64,000 bases of DNA. Origin: Candidatus Woesearchaeota archaeon (GTDB lineage: Archaea; Nanobdellota; Nanobdellia; Woesearchaeales; UBA10216). The translations under genes and the position numbers were made by a program. Shown here piece by piece: positions 1 to 8,572 of this stretch (position 1 is the first letter of the stretch; the number at the start of each line of letters is the position of its first letter). The DNA lies in contig JACPTG010000003.1 of the NCBI GenBank assembly GCA_016192905.1, positions 182,388-246,387 on the forward strand, in the 5' to 3' direction. The notes beneath the pieces were generated by a model. The model did not search any database. It was not told the DNA's origin and worked only from the letters and a program-made list of their open reading frames with translations.

Positions 1-699
1 CGTGACAGGTATCTTGTACAGGCCTGCTGCTGCTCCTGGCTCAGCCGCAAGGCCGTAGGCCAGGCTTGCCTTCTCGCCCGGCTGGAGCTGGCGGACGCTT
101 CTGTACTGGGAATTTCCTGAAGGCGCAAAAGGTATGGTCTCGGACGACAGGCCCAGCTTCACAAGCACGTTCCTGAGGGCTGCGCCTGCCGAATTCTGAA
201 CCTCAATTGTTATGTTCCCCTCCTGCCCGGGCATGAACACATCCGGACTGGACTCCACGCCGGTTATTGATACAACAGCCTGCCTTGGCCTTACTGTAAC
301 GTTGAACGGCCCAATCCTTGCCTGGACCTGCTGCCCACTTTGAACCAGGTAGACCTCCTTAACACCCTCGCTGGCGCGGCTGTCAACAAGAACATTGTAA
401 GAAACAATAACCCCGGCATTGCCTGTCTGCCTGCCTGCCAAAGTTCCAAGAAACCTCCCGCCGCCCTCATCAGGAGCAAGGCTGAATGGGAATGAAGGCT
501 GCAGTTGAAGGCTGACATCATTCGCAGGAAACGAGCCTCGGTTCTCAGCCCTGAACCTCAGCACCAGATTCTCTCCAGGCTCAACAGGATAAGGCTCCTG
601 GTTAACCATGGTCACCTGGATGTTGGCGGTCTCTGCGATGTCACCTGAAACTGAGGCAGCCGCGAGGAGAAGCAGCAGAGCAATGGGAAATGCCTTCAT
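1..699 (-). CDS. Secreted CARDB/COG1361-like protein, N-terminal part
   Basis: The reading frame is open from ATG at 699 to the window edge, 233 codons, so the C-terminus lies outside. It begins with a signal peptide (MKAFPIALLLLLAAASVSG) followed by beta-rich repeats of the type 'N..V.PGE...L.F...N.G', as in archaeal COG1361/CARDB surface proteins. The ATG overlaps the stop of the ABC ATPase gene (ATGA at 696-699), so the two are translationally coupled. In archaea such proteins often sit beside MacB/LolD-type ATPases and FtsX-like permeases. A permease domain further downstream in this same protein is possible but cannot be seen. Function is inferred only from this context. Confidence 0.75.
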   Translation of the reverse strand, partial: MKAFPIALLLLLAAASVSGDIAETANIQVTMVNQEPYPVEPGENLVLRFRAENRGSFPANDVSLQLQPSFPFSLAPDEGGGRFLGTLAGRQTGNAGVIVSYNVLVDSRASEGVKEVYLVQSGQQVQARIGPFNVTVRPRQAVVSITGVESSPDVFMPGQEGNITIEVQNSAGAALRNVLVKLGLSSETIPFAPSGNSQYRSVRQLQPGEKASLAYGLAAEPGAAAGLYKIPVT

Positions 700-1385
700 C
701 CAGCCACCCTCCCGTCCCTGATGAATATGGCCCTTTCTGCTGACCTGGCCAGCTGCGCGTCATGGGTTACAAGCACGACTGTCCTTCCATGGCCATGCAA
801 ATCCTTCAGAAGCTGCATCACAGATTTTCCTGTAGCGCTGTCAAGGTTTCCTGTCGGCTCATCAGCAAGGATTATCTCCGGGTCATTCGCCAGCGCCCGG
901 GCGACAGAAACCCGCTGCTGCTGGCCGCCGCTCAGCTCCCTTGGAAGGTGGGCGAGCCTTTCACCCAGCCCAACCTGGACAAGAAGCTGCCTGCTGCGCC
1001 GAAGCCTCTCCGCCTTTGGGACGCCCTGGAATACCATGGGAAGGGATACATTCTCCAGCGCAGTAAGATTGGGCATAAGGTTAAACTGCTGGAAGACAAA
1101 ACCTATCTTCCGGCCCCTCGCCTGCGCCAACTCACTCTCATCCAGACCTTCAACATCCTTCCCTTCCAATAACACCTTTCCCTTAGTGGGGTAATCAAGG
1201 CAGCCTATAATATTCATCGCAGTGGACTTGCCGCTTCCGCTTGCACCCTGCACAGCAACGAACTCACCTTTCCTGATGTCCAGCGTAAGCCCTCTCAGGG
1301 CATCCACAGAAACCGAGCCCATCCTGTAGGTTTTCCATACGTTGTCCAGGCGTATTATGGGCTGCTGCACAACACGCGCTGACAA
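696..1385 (-). CDS. ABC transporter ATP-binding protein, MacB/LolD type
   Basis: The 229-aa ATPase has the Walker A GASGSGKS, Q-loop FQQFN, signature LSGGQQQRVSVARAL, Walker B ILADEPTGNLDS and the switch histidine in VTHD. The sequence DEPTGNLDS and the overall length are typical of the MacB/LolD/FtsE family, which pairs with FtsX-like permeases rather than with solute-binding transporters. The start used here is TTG at 1385; a TATA-like sequence (ATCTATAAACC on the minus strand, about 1400) lies just upstream and no Shine-Dalgarno site is seen. It is first in an operon with the secreted protein at 1-699, suggesting export of, or mechanical signalling to, a cell-surface component. Confidence 0.9.
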   Translation of the reverse strand: MSARVVQQPIIRLDNVWKTYRMGSVSVDALRGLTLDIRKGEFVAVQGASGSGKSTAMNIIGCLDYPTKGKVLLEGKDVEGLDESELAQARGRKIGFVFQQFNLMPNLTALENVSLPMVFQGVPKAERLRRSRQLLVQVGLGERLAHLPRELSGGQQQRVSVARALANDPEIILADEPTGNLDSATGKSVMQLLKDLHGHGRTVVLVTHDAQLARSAERAIFIRDGRVAG

Positions 1386-1426
1386 ATGAGCAGGTTTATA
1401 GATGTTTCCAAAAATAAACTAATAAA

Positions 1427-1632
1427 CAGCAGGCTGTGGCTTCCTCAGATTCAGCATCCCCCTTGCGGGACACAATTTGCCTGCGGGCAAATGTGCAAAT
1501 ACGCCTAAGCGTATTTGTATTCGCTACGTGTACGGTCAGGCTTCGTTCACGCATTTACAATGTTCACGACCCTTGTCTTGTGTTCTTTCCGTGTCCAGTC
1601 ACCCTGTACCGTTCACGAAGAGTCAGCCGGCT
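1427..1632 (+). repeat. Dispersed intergenic element, copy A (longest)
   Basis: About 206 bp between the ABC ATPase and ABCE1. It starts CAGCAGGCTGTGG and ends AGAGTCAGCCGGCT, so the termini are imperfect inverted repeats. It shares with copies at 3489, 17251, 23916, 26641, 52247 and 54492 the blocks CTCAGATTCAGCA, CGTGTACGG, CAATGTTCAC, CTTGTGTTCTTTCC and GTTCACGAAGAGTCAGCC. This copy carries an extra insert with two adjacent hairpins (1475-1492 and 1496-1517). No coding frame is conserved among copies. Confidence 0.8.
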
Positions 1633-1675
1633 TTATTGCCAAACCTTTTAATACCCCCTTTGCCTGACCAGCTTA

Positions 1676-3430
1676 ATGCCAAGAATTGCGGTCATCGAAA
1701 AGGACAAGTGCAACCCAACTGGATGTGGGGGGTACCTCTGCATCAGGACATGCCCGCTGAACAGGGCAGGGAAAGAGGCAATTGTTGTCGGAGCAGACGG
1801 CAAGGCAGAGATTCATGAGGAAGTTGTCAACGACGCATGCCAGGTGTGCGTGAAAATCTGCCCTTACGGCGCGATACACATGGTCAACCTGCCTTCTGAG
1901 GTTGGAAACCCACTGCATAAGTACGGCCGCGACGGGTTCAGGCTCTACAGCCTGCCTTACCCGATTTTTGGCAAAGTTGTCGGCATCCTGGGCGTCAACG
2001 GAATTGGAAAAAGCGTTGCCATTAAAATCCTGGCCCAGGTTGAGTCCCCAAACTTTGCAAGGGACAAGCCGGCTGACATGCAAGAAATAATAGACCACTT
2101 CAAGGGCACCGAGGCCCAGCTTTTTTTCCAGAAGGTGCGCGACGGCAATATAAAGGTAGCGTACAAGCCGCAGGCTGTTGACCTTCTTCCAAGGGCTGCC
2201 GCAGGCAAGGTCAGGGACCTGCTTTTGAAGGTTGATGAGCAGGGCCGGTTTGAAAAAGTTGTCTCAGACCTGGAACTGAAGGATTTCCTGGATAACGAGC
2301 TGTCGCAGATTTCAGGAGGCGAGCTGCAGAGGGTTGCCCTCGCCGCAACCGCGCTGAAGGCAGCTAATTTGTTCATTTTTGACGAGCCCTCAACTTACCT
2401 GGACATCCGGCAAAGAATCAAGATGAGCGGATTTGTGCAAAGCCTTTCAACTGCTGACTCCGGCGTAATCGCGGTTGAGCATGACCTAATAATCCTCGAC
2501 TACATCGCTGACCTTGTGCATGTAATGTACGGCGAGTCAGGAGCCTATGGCGTCGTAAGCCTTCCCAAGGCGACGAGAAACGCCATAAACAGCTACCTTG
2601 CGGGAATGCTCAGGGAAGAGAATGTCAGGTTCAGGGCTTACCCGATAAAATTCAAGCAGGGCCTTCCACAATCAGCAGGCAAGCCAATCAGGCTGGTGGG
2701 CTGGACTGAGGTGAAGAAGGCATTAGGCTCCTTTAGCCTATCTGCGGAGCCAGGCAGCTTCAACAGGCATGAAGTCGTTGGAATTGTCGGTGAGAATGGA
2801 ATCGGAAAGACCACGTTTATCAGGATGCTCGCAGGCGTGCTGAAGCAGGACTCCGGCGAGCTTGACAGCCAGGTCAAGGTCAGCTACAAGGCTCAGTACA
2901 TCAGCACAGAATCTGAGGAGTCTGTCGCATCCATCCTTTCAAACGCGGTTGACAAGCATGAAGCCCGGATTATCAGGCCTCTTGACCTGAAGAACCTTCT
3001 CCTGAGGCCCCTCAGCAAGCTGTCTGGCGGCGAGCTTCAGAGAGTGGCCATCGCCGCCTGCCTCGCAAGGGAAGCTGACCTTTACCTGCTGGATGAGCCA
3101 TCCGCCTACCTTGACGTAGAGCAGCGGCTTCTTGTCGCCAAAGTGATAAGGGAATTCGCAGACACTTTCGGGAAAACCGCAGTTGTGGTGGACCATGACC
3201 TGCTCTTCATAGACCAGATTTCAGACAGGCTGATGGTATTCACCGGCAGGCCAGCTGTCAGCGGGCACGCAACCGGGCCGCTGCCTGTTGAGGATGGCAT
3301 GAACAGCTTCCTGGCAGAGCTTGGAATAACAATGCGCCGCGACCCTGAAAGCAAAAGGCCAAGGATTAACAAGCAGGACTCACAGCTTGACAGGAAGCAA
3401 AGGGCTGAAGGGAAGCTTTACGGCGGGTGA
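1676..3430 (+). CDS. abcE1: ABCE1/Rli1 ribosome-recycling ATPase
   Basis: The 584-aa protein splits post-termination ribosomes. It has the N-terminal Fe-S domain (C12, C17, C22, C26P; then C55, C58, C62P), two ABC ATPase domains and the hinge. NBD1 has Walker A GVNGIGKSVA, signature ISGGELQRVALAA and Walker B LFIFDEPSTYLD. NBD2 has GENGIGKTTF, LSGGELQRVAIAA and LYLLDEPSAYLD. Length is normal. In the second ferredoxin motif the usual first cysteine is Asn52 (N-x2-C-x2-C-x3-C-P), so one ligand of a 4Fe-4S cluster appears to be missing. Walker A of NBD1 also has Val where Thr is usual. A TATA-like sequence (CTTTTAATA, about 1646-1654) lies about 25 nt before the ATG, suggesting a leaderless mRNA. 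Confidence 0.97.
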   Translation: MPRIAVIEKDKCNPTGCGGYLCIRTCPLNRAGKEAIVVGADGKAEIHEEVVNDACQVCVKICPYGAIHMVNLPSEVGNPLHKYGRDGFRLYSLPYPIFGKVVGILGVNGIGKSVAIKILAQVESPNFARDKPADMQEIIDHFKGTEAQLFFQKVRDGNIKVAYKPQAVDLLPRAAAGKVRDLLLKVDEQGRFEKVVSDLELKDFLDNELSQISGGELQRVALAATALKAANLFIFDEPSTYLDIRQRIKMSGFVQSLSTADSGVIAVEHDLIILDYIADLVHVMYGESGAYGVVSLPKATRNAINSYLAGMLREENVRFRAYPIKFKQGLPQSAGKPIRLVGWTEVKKALGSFSLSAEPGSFNRHEVVGIVGENGIGKTTFIRMLAGVLKQDSGELDSQVKVSYKAQYISTESEESVASILSNAVDKHEARIIRPLDLKNLLLRPLSKLSGGELQRVAIAACLAREADLYLLDEPSAYLDVEQRLLVAKVIREFADTFGKTAVVVDHDLLFIDQISDRLMVFTGRPAVSGHATGPLPVEDGMNSFLAELGITMRRDPESKRPRINKQDSQLDRKQRAEGKLYGG

Positions 3431-3488
3431 CTGTTCGTTGGTGGTTTGTGGTTAGTAGTTTTTGGTTCGTAGTTTGTAGTTGGTGGTG

Positions 3489-3573
3489 GGCAAGGCAGTG
3501 TACGAAGCCAGTCAGTACACGTGGCGAGCCTCCGGTTAGGGGCTGCTGAATCTGAGGTGGCCACAGGCTGCTA
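3489..3573 (-). repeat. Dispersed intergenic element, copy B (truncated) in low-complexity spacer
   Basis: The minus strand reads AGCAGCCTGTGGCCACCTC, AGATTCAGCAGCCCC and CACGTGTACTG, matching the first half of the element seen at 52247. Its distal half is missing. A separate terminal fragment in the same orientation (GCAGGCTGACTCTTCGTGG, about 3630-3650) lies further right, so two damaged copies or one interrupted copy are present. The spacer before it (3431-3488) is an irregular G/T-rich run built from GTAGTTTGTAGTTGG-like units. No gene is seen between 3431 and 3709. Confidence 0.7.
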
Positions 3574-3709
3574 ATTGTTAAGAGTTTTTTAAGTGATTTC
3601 TGCGGATGAACAGGCAAAAAACTTACTGGCAGGCTGACTCTTCGTGGACTAACGCAAGGGTGTACCAACCTAAGGCCAACGAAATGAACCGTAGCCAGTG
3701 GAAAAAAGG

Positions 3710-4063
3710 TTAACCACTCCTATCAATCATATGGCGCCTGACGTTAAGCACGTTATCGAGCACTTCCTCCAGCCTGGCCCAGTACAAAGCAGCTCCCACT
3801 CCAACATAATCCGTGAGAAGGTCATCCAACCTCGCTGTCCCGCCGAGGCTTTCTCCGAAGACGCTCATCTGCGAGGTCAGCCCCGAAGCATCCAAAGTCT
3901 CCTTGAAGCAGCCAGCTGCTATGGCCACAAGCCCAGCCCTGGCTCCAGCCTGCAAAGGCGAGTAACCAAGACTGCCACTGCGCAGCCCCCTGTAAGCAGC
4001 GTAGGCAACTACAGCGCTGGCCGCCACATGGAGCAAGGGCTTGTAAGGGTCTATGAGGCTCAT
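3710..4063 (-). CDS. Small membrane protein with KE..D / D..D..N-like motifs
   Basis: The 117-aa protein has two or three hydrophobic helices (HVAASAVVAYAAYRGL; AGARAGLVAIAAGCFKE; DDLLTDYVGVGAALYWA). The arrangement of a KE..D motif after one helix (KETLDA) and an acidic cluster before the next (DDLLTDYVG) resembles VanZ/YfiM-like small membrane proteins. That is a pattern resemblance, not an identification. ATG at 4063; a TATA-like CTTTTTATG lies about 30 nt upstream on the minus strand. The gene is followed by the truncated repeat copies. Function unknown. Confidence 0.6.
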   Translation of the reverse strand: MSLIDPYKPLLHVAASAVVAYAAYRGLRSGSLGYSPLQAGARAGLVAIAAGCFKETLDASGLTSQMSVFGESLGGTARLDDLLTDYVGVGAALYWARLEEVLDNVLNVRRHMIDRSG

Positions 4064-4131
4064 TGCAGTGTTCTCGCTGGCAGACTCAAGGCAGCATAAA
4101 AAGCTTTGGGGCTTTCAAAAAAATAAAAAGG

Positions 4132-4650
4132 TTACTGCCTGTTTGCGTTGTAGGCTGCTATTCCCTTGCCAATGCCTTCGCCCAAAGCCCTGAATGGAGG
4201 AGCAATAATTTCCTTGCCAACAAAAATAGCTCCAACCATGGTTGGCATCAGCGTGCGCATTGAGTTCCCAAGTCCAGACTGTCCAGTCACGAGCTGTTGG
4301 GCTGAATTGACTGCATCGCCAAGGCCGTAGCCACTTCCTATATACAGGTTGTGGAAGGCTCCTGAGATTAGCGGCGCTCCGGCGGTCAACTGGCTTGCCC
4401 ATTGCGTTGCCTGGTTGGCAACCCAAGGCATCCCATCTCCAACAGCCCACCCCGCCACATACGCTGAGGCAGCACCCAGGCCGTAAAGCATAAGCTTATA
4501 GGTTGTAGCGCTGACCCCACCCTTTACCACAGAAACCGCGGCTTCCGCAACATTGCCCGGGCTGTCAACTTCCAGCCTGTCTTCAATTGACGTAACCAAA
4601 TCCTTGCGCCAGGCGTTCCTTACTCCGCCCATAGCGCCAGCCATCACCAT
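4132..4650 (-). CDS. Hypothetical Gly/Ala-rich membrane protein
   Basis: The 172-aa protein starts at ATG 4650, preceded by the Shine-Dalgarno sequence GAGGTGGGAGT, which supports this start. It has a short soluble N-terminus with charged residues, then weakly hydrophobic Gly/Ala-rich segments (YKLMLYGLGAASAYVAGWAVG, and MPTMVGAIFVGKEIIAPPF near the end). I do not recognise a family. The neighbour at 3710 is on the same strand, 68 nt downstream, and also looks membrane-bound. It could be a small channel-like or amphipathic protein; nothing in the sequence fixes a role. Confidence 0.6.
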   Translation of the reverse strand: MVMAGAMGGVRNAWRKDLVTSIEDRLEVDSPGNVAEAAVSVVKGGVSATTYKLMLYGLGAASAYVAGWAVGDGMPWVANQATQWASQLTAGAPLISGAFHNLYIGSGYGLGDAVNSAQQLVTGQSGLGNSMRTLMPTMVGAIFVGKEIIAPPFRALGEGIGKGIAAYNANRQ

Positions 4651-4881
4651 ACTCCCACCTCTTTTTTTTCCCTATTTTATGGCATTAGAGCCAACCTTAA
4701 ACAGGGGCAAGCAGGGTTTATAGTTCTATGGCTTAAATTATATTTGGCAGTTAAATTAAACTTATACTGATTTAATTTAATATTGGACTGATGAGTTTAT
4801 ATTTTACAGCTTAGTTAAATTACGTACGATTTGTTTATACTGATAGATAAATTTATATACATCCGCAGAATGCGCTGCCTT

Positions 4882-5790
4882 ATGAAAAGAAGGCTCATAC
4901 AGATTGGGAAATCCACGCTGCTGCTTTCAGTTCCCAGGGACTGGGTGAAGAGCAACAACCTGGCCAAGGGCGATGAGGTGGATATAAATGCCGTGCAAGA
5001 GAAGCTTATAATCAGTTCTGAATCAAAGCCTGCAAGGGAAAAGATAAGCGTTGATATTTCCGAGTATAAGGACATGCTGCCAAGGCTTGTATACGCCATA
5101 TACAGGGCAGGCTATGACGAGGTTGAGCTGCGGTCAAATAATCCAGAGGAGATGAACCGCATAAAGTCCGTTATCTGGAAGGAGACTGTCGGGTTTGAGA
5201 TAATGGATCAGGGAAAGGATTTTTGCAGAATTATAAACTTAACCGGGAAGCTTGATGACCTCCCCCATATTCTCCGCCGCCTCTTCCTGGTTACCCTTAC
5301 AATAAGTGAAGAGGCATGCAATTCTGTCAAGCAGAAATCAGGCTATGATAATATCCTCTATCTGGAAAAGGAGAACAACCGGATCTCCACTACACTCATC
5401 CGGGCAATGAACAAGTTTGGCTCGCACGGATACAAGAAGACAGGCCCTCTTTACTATATTGTGCAGGAGCTTGAGAGGATTGGTGACCAGTATAAGTTTT
5501 TGGCGCAGCACTTCATCGAAGCTGACGGCAAGGCAGAGGTTCGGCCCGCCATTGCTGAACTGCTCACTGATGTATCAGTTCTTCTGCGGCAGGCGTATGA
5601 GCTATTTTACAAGTTTGAGCCTACAAGGGTAATTGAAATCAAGGCATTGAGGAATAAGATTATCGAGCGCTCCCTGAACTACCTTGGCGGCAAAGCCAAC
5701 AGGAATGAAACAATCGTGCTGCATCACGCAGTTAACATAACCACCCGCACCTTTGACACAATAACTTCAATGTTTATTCTGGAGCTTTAA
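4882..5790 (+). CDS. AbrB-domain / PhoU-domain regulator
   Basis: The 302-aa protein starts with a SpoVT-AbrB DNA-binding fold (MKRRLIQIGKSTLLLSVP, then RDWVKSNNLAKGDEVDI). It continues with a PhoU-like all-helical region containing the acidic and aromatic residues typical of archaeal phosphate-uptake regulators (LVQELERIGDQY-like segment near residue 200). The frame extends upstream to 4831, but a TATA box (TTTATATA, 4851-4858) lies too close, so ATG 4882 (or 4870) is the likely leaderless start. The upstream 180 bp is very AT-rich. It converges on the 737-aa gene with overlapping stop codons. Role inferred: transcriptional or post-translational control of phosphate uptake. No pst or pit genes are in the window. 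Confidence 0.85.
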   Translation: MKRRLIQIGKSTLLLSVPRDWVKSNNLAKGDEVDINAVQEKLIISSESKPAREKISVDISEYKDMLPRLVYAIYRAGYDEVELRSNNPEEMNRIKSVIWKETVGFEIMDQGKDFCRIINLTGKLDDLPHILRRLFLVTLTISEEACNSVKQKSGYDNILYLEKENNRISTTLIRAMNKFGSHGYKKTGPLYYIVQELERIGDQYKFLAQHFIEADGKAEVRPAIAELLTDVSVLLRQAYELFYKFEPTRVIEIKALRNKIIERSLNYLGGKANRNETIVLHHAVNITTRTFDTITSMFILEL

Positions 5791-8000
5791 GGACTGTTCA
5801 CGGGCTTGTATTCTATCTTATGCCTTATTGTGCCTCTAAAACCAGCAAGGTGCTGTTCAAGGCTGCCCGCTTTTTGCTCAATTTCCCTGCCAAGAAGGTG
5901 ATACTCCCGCGAAACCTCTTTAGGGAATAGTGCCTCGGCATCGAGTTCCCGGCTTTCGTAGAGTTTTCTGGCGCTCTGATAGTGCCTGCGCATTTCTTCC
6001 CAATATTTTTTTTCAGGGAAGCCTACAAGGAAAGTTCCTGCATTTTGCCCCATGCGGCCAAGCCAATTGTCATGGGGCTCATGAGCTTTTGCATACTCGG
6101 CAAAAGTAAGTGCCATAAGCGACAGGAGCCTTCCGTAAGCCCTGAAGTTGTATACACATAATTGCCTGTTGGATTGGTATTGGTCAGGTGTGATATCGCC
6201 ATGCGCAAATGCCACCTCATTGGATTCGGCCTTCTTTACAGCATCATGTGCAAGTGCTGTAAGCCTGAAAAGAGCTATTGCGCGAAACGCCTCGGTGAAT
6301 CGGTCAGGATGCACATGGCCATCTCTGCGCTTTCCAAATGATATGGCCTGCGGAATCCCTATTGAAGGCATGTAGCTGGCGCTGAAATACTGACGCGCCT
6401 GGCCAATCCAAAGATCTGGCAGCCCAGTTCCAGCTGCTGCATCGCAAAAATTTCCAGGCGAAAGCGCATACCTGACAAAGGCATCCGCGTAGTACCTGAC
6501 CTGATAGCCCACGTCAACAAACCTTAGCATTTCGCCTATGCGTGACGTGCTCTTTACCTTTCTCGCAGGGTTCCCAGCGACATCCCCTCTGCTGCCTGAC
6601 GGCCTTAAAGCCACCCATACCTTTTGTAGAAGGCTTGATGTGATGTCTTCCTCGTAATACGCCTGCAGAATGTCATTAAGGTCAGCATCCTGCTTCCCTG
6701 TCATTACAATGGTGTTTGATTTTGAATGGTCATTGATGAGTCCGGTCATGGAAATTGTCCGCAGTCCCGGATAGTCGAACAGGCAGGCAAACCTCGCTGC
6801 CGCATGCTTACGCGAATCATCTCCAAGGACTTCTGATATTCCCTGCACTGCTTTTACCAGCCTGGCCTTATGGTAGTCTATTAGCGGAGTATTATCCCCG
6901 GGTTTTCCCGCCGTCGACCAGTACTCCTGGTATTTGGATGTCGCCGCGAGGCCTGCTCTCATTGTGCGGCTGACAATCCTGGTCCTATCTGGCGGGCTGA
7001 TTCTGCCTTCCAGGTCATCCGCAAGCACTGCCTCTATTCTCTCCTCTGTGGGCCCTATATGATAGGTATACATCACAACAGCCTTTGCAATTGGCGTCTC
7101 CTCCCTGGCATTCAGGGGTGCATCCCTGAAAGATGCATAGGCGATAGGCATTGCCCATTTGCCGCCCTTACCCTGTCTGTTCTGTTCCCTGAAGAATGAT
7201 ACGTCATTGGCAATCCTTCTCAGGATTTCGCTCAGGTCCTGGCCTGGTTTAAGCACCAGCACCTTAAGGCAGTTTGCCAGTGAGCTTGCCTCAGGATAAT
7301 TCTGTTTCGGGTTTATTGCACCGCCAGTCTCAAGCCCCGCGTGAACACCACCAAGCAATGCGTCCTTTATGTTAAGGTTAAACAGCCTTGTCCTGAAAAG
7401 ATTTGCAATTGCCTCCTTTACCTCCTGCGGAACCTCTGCAAACGCTATGCTCCCTTCCTCCACCCTGGGCCTTGCCCATTGCGCGTAGTCCATTACTATC
7501 CTATAAGGCTCATAATCCTGAGCCCGCGCCCTTCTGATTTCAGAATCAAGCCTGGCGAAAAATTCGTCAATTTTATCCTCAAGGAGGGGAGTGGTGTAAA
7601 CCGCTGGAATGGAAGCACCCCCATATTTTACCCTTAACTCTTTTGGAGGCTTGCGTTGGAGGTCGGTTACGACAGCGTCCACGCTCACGCTGCCAAGAGC
7701 GTAATGGGCCTCGGGATTGCTGGCTACAGTTAACACTCCATATCCATGTTCCCAAAAAAGCTGCTTCCGGGCATTAAGAGCAGCCTCATCCATCCTGGGG
7801 CCTGCTATGTACATCACCGCCTTTGGCTTGTTTTGCCCGTACATGAGATAGGCTTCTCTTGATCTGGAAAAGTCGGCTACGCTTACTCTATGTTTAATCG
7901 CATGCATTAGAATTTTAAAAGCATCATAAAGGTCCGAGAGCCTGCGAGGCAAGTTCCATAGAATTCCAAACTGTTCAGTGTCAGACACTGCACCAACCAT
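5787..8000 (-). CDS. Large orphan protein with REC-like and degenerate phosphotransferase-like regions
   Basis: 737 aa with no transmembrane segment and no family that I recognise with confidence. Residues about 58-155 look like a receiver-type alpha/beta fold (AVMYIAGP..., then SVDAVVTDL and SIPAVYTTP). Around residue 600 the run FAHGDITPDQYQ followed by LCVYNFRAYG resembles the catalytic HGDxxxxN and DFG-like segments of aminoglycoside/choline-kinase folds, with Gln and Asn in place of the usual Asn and Asp. If that reading is right, the domain may be a pseudokinase. Both assignments are inference. The gene converges on the PhoU-type regulator with a 4-bp overlap of stops. ATG at 8000 lacks a Shine-Dalgarno site. 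Confidence 0.75.
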   Translation of the reverse strand: MVGAVSDTEQFGILWNLPRRLSDLYDAFKILMHAIKHRVSVADFSRSREAYLMYGQNKPKAVMYIAGPRMDEAALNARKQLFWEHGYGVLTVASNPEAHYALGSVSVDAVVTDLQRKPPKELRVKYGGASIPAVYTTPLLEDKIDEFFARLDSEIRRARAQDYEPYRIVMDYAQWARPRVEEGSIAFAEVPQEVKEAIANLFRTRLFNLNIKDALLGGVHAGLETGGAINPKQNYPEASSLANCLKVLVLKPGQDLSEILRRIANDVSFFREQNRQGKGGKWAMPIAYASFRDAPLNAREETPIAKAVVMYTYHIGPTEERIEAVLADDLEGRISPPDRTRIVSRTMRAGLAATSKYQEYWSTAGKPGDNTPLIDYHKARLVKAVQGISEVLGDDSRKHAAARFACLFDYPGLRTISMTGLINDHSKSNTIVMTGKQDADLNDILQAYYEEDITSSLLQKVWVALRPSGSRGDVAGNPARKVKSTSRIGEMLRFVDVGYQVRYYADAFVRYALSPGNFCDAAAGTGLPDLWIGQARQYFSASYMPSIGIPQAISFGKRRDGHVHPDRFTEAFRAIALFRLTALAHDAVKKAESNEVAFAHGDITPDQYQSNRQLCVYNFRAYGRLLSLMALTFAEYAKAHEPHDNWLGRMGQNAGTFLVGFPEKKYWEEMRRHYQSARKLYESRELDAEALFPKEVSREYHLLGREIEQKAGSLEQHLAGFRGTIRHKIEYKPVNSP

Positions 8001-8095
8001 ACAAGGTGGGATGTTTCGGCGCTTATCAATTTTGCGCCAGGCACTACTGGATTCTCAAGACAATCTCACAAAAAAACAGATGGCAATCCTGACAG

Positions 8096-8572
8096 TTACG
8101 CCCCCAGCAGCCCGCTCCAGGCAGCGGCCAGATAAGCCATAGTCCCTGCCGCAACAACTGAGAGTGTTATGGCAAGCCCTGTAAGCAGGCTGAGCCTGGG
8201 CTCTGCCCTGCTCAGGACTGCTGTCACCACCGCGCCGATTTCCACGGCAACGTCACTGGTCTGGCTTGGGGCAAGTATCACCCTTACTTCAGAATTCACT
8301 GCTTGTTTCCCGGCGAGTCCTGGATTTGCCTTAATGGTGACTGCCTTCCGCTGCTTGGGCATTATGATGCCACCTGCCTCCGACGCTGAAAGCCAGCCAG
8401 CGCCTGACTCAATCCTGTAGCTTACAGGAGCTGCATCAGCGTTGTAAATTATAAGCTGCCTCTCCAGAGTGTCGGGCTCCTGGAAATCGAGCCTGTCAGG
8501 AGAGACGGCAATTGTTGCCGCCTGGGCGGCGGGCATGGTGACGAGAAATACGGCTAACCATGCGAGCCTCAT
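8096..8572 (-). CDS. Secreted Ig-like domain protein with C-terminal anchor
   Basis: 158 aa: signal peptide (MRLAWLAVFLVTMPAAQAA), one Ig-like beta domain (residues about 20-120; ISPDRL...-type start and the WLSASE turn seen in BACON/Hydin-type domains), and a C-terminal transmembrane helix (LSLLTGLAITLSVVAAGTMA) near residues 127-155. The ATG overlaps the stop of the lamin-tail gene (ATGA, 8569-8572), so both are coupled and probably act together on the cell surface. No catalytic residues are evident. A structural or adhesive role is inferred. Confidence 0.75.
   Translation of the reverse strand: MRLAWLAVFLVTMPAAQAATIAVSPDRLDFQEPDTLERQLIIYNADAAPVSYRIESGAGWLSASEAGGIIMPKQRKAVTIKANPGLAGKQAVNSEVRVILAPSQTSDVAVEIGAVVTAVLSRAEPRLSLLTGLAITLSVVAAGTMAYLAAAWSGLLGA

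Noticed and set aside
1436..1818. Frames of 71 and 113 codons across repeat copy A
   Set aside because: They are not conserved in the other repeat copies and run into abcE1 in another frame.
3431..3488. Replication-origin or telomere-like G/T-rich repeats
   Set aside because: Units are irregular and unaccompanied by Cdc6/Orc1 genes or ORB-like boxes; treated as low-complexity spacer.
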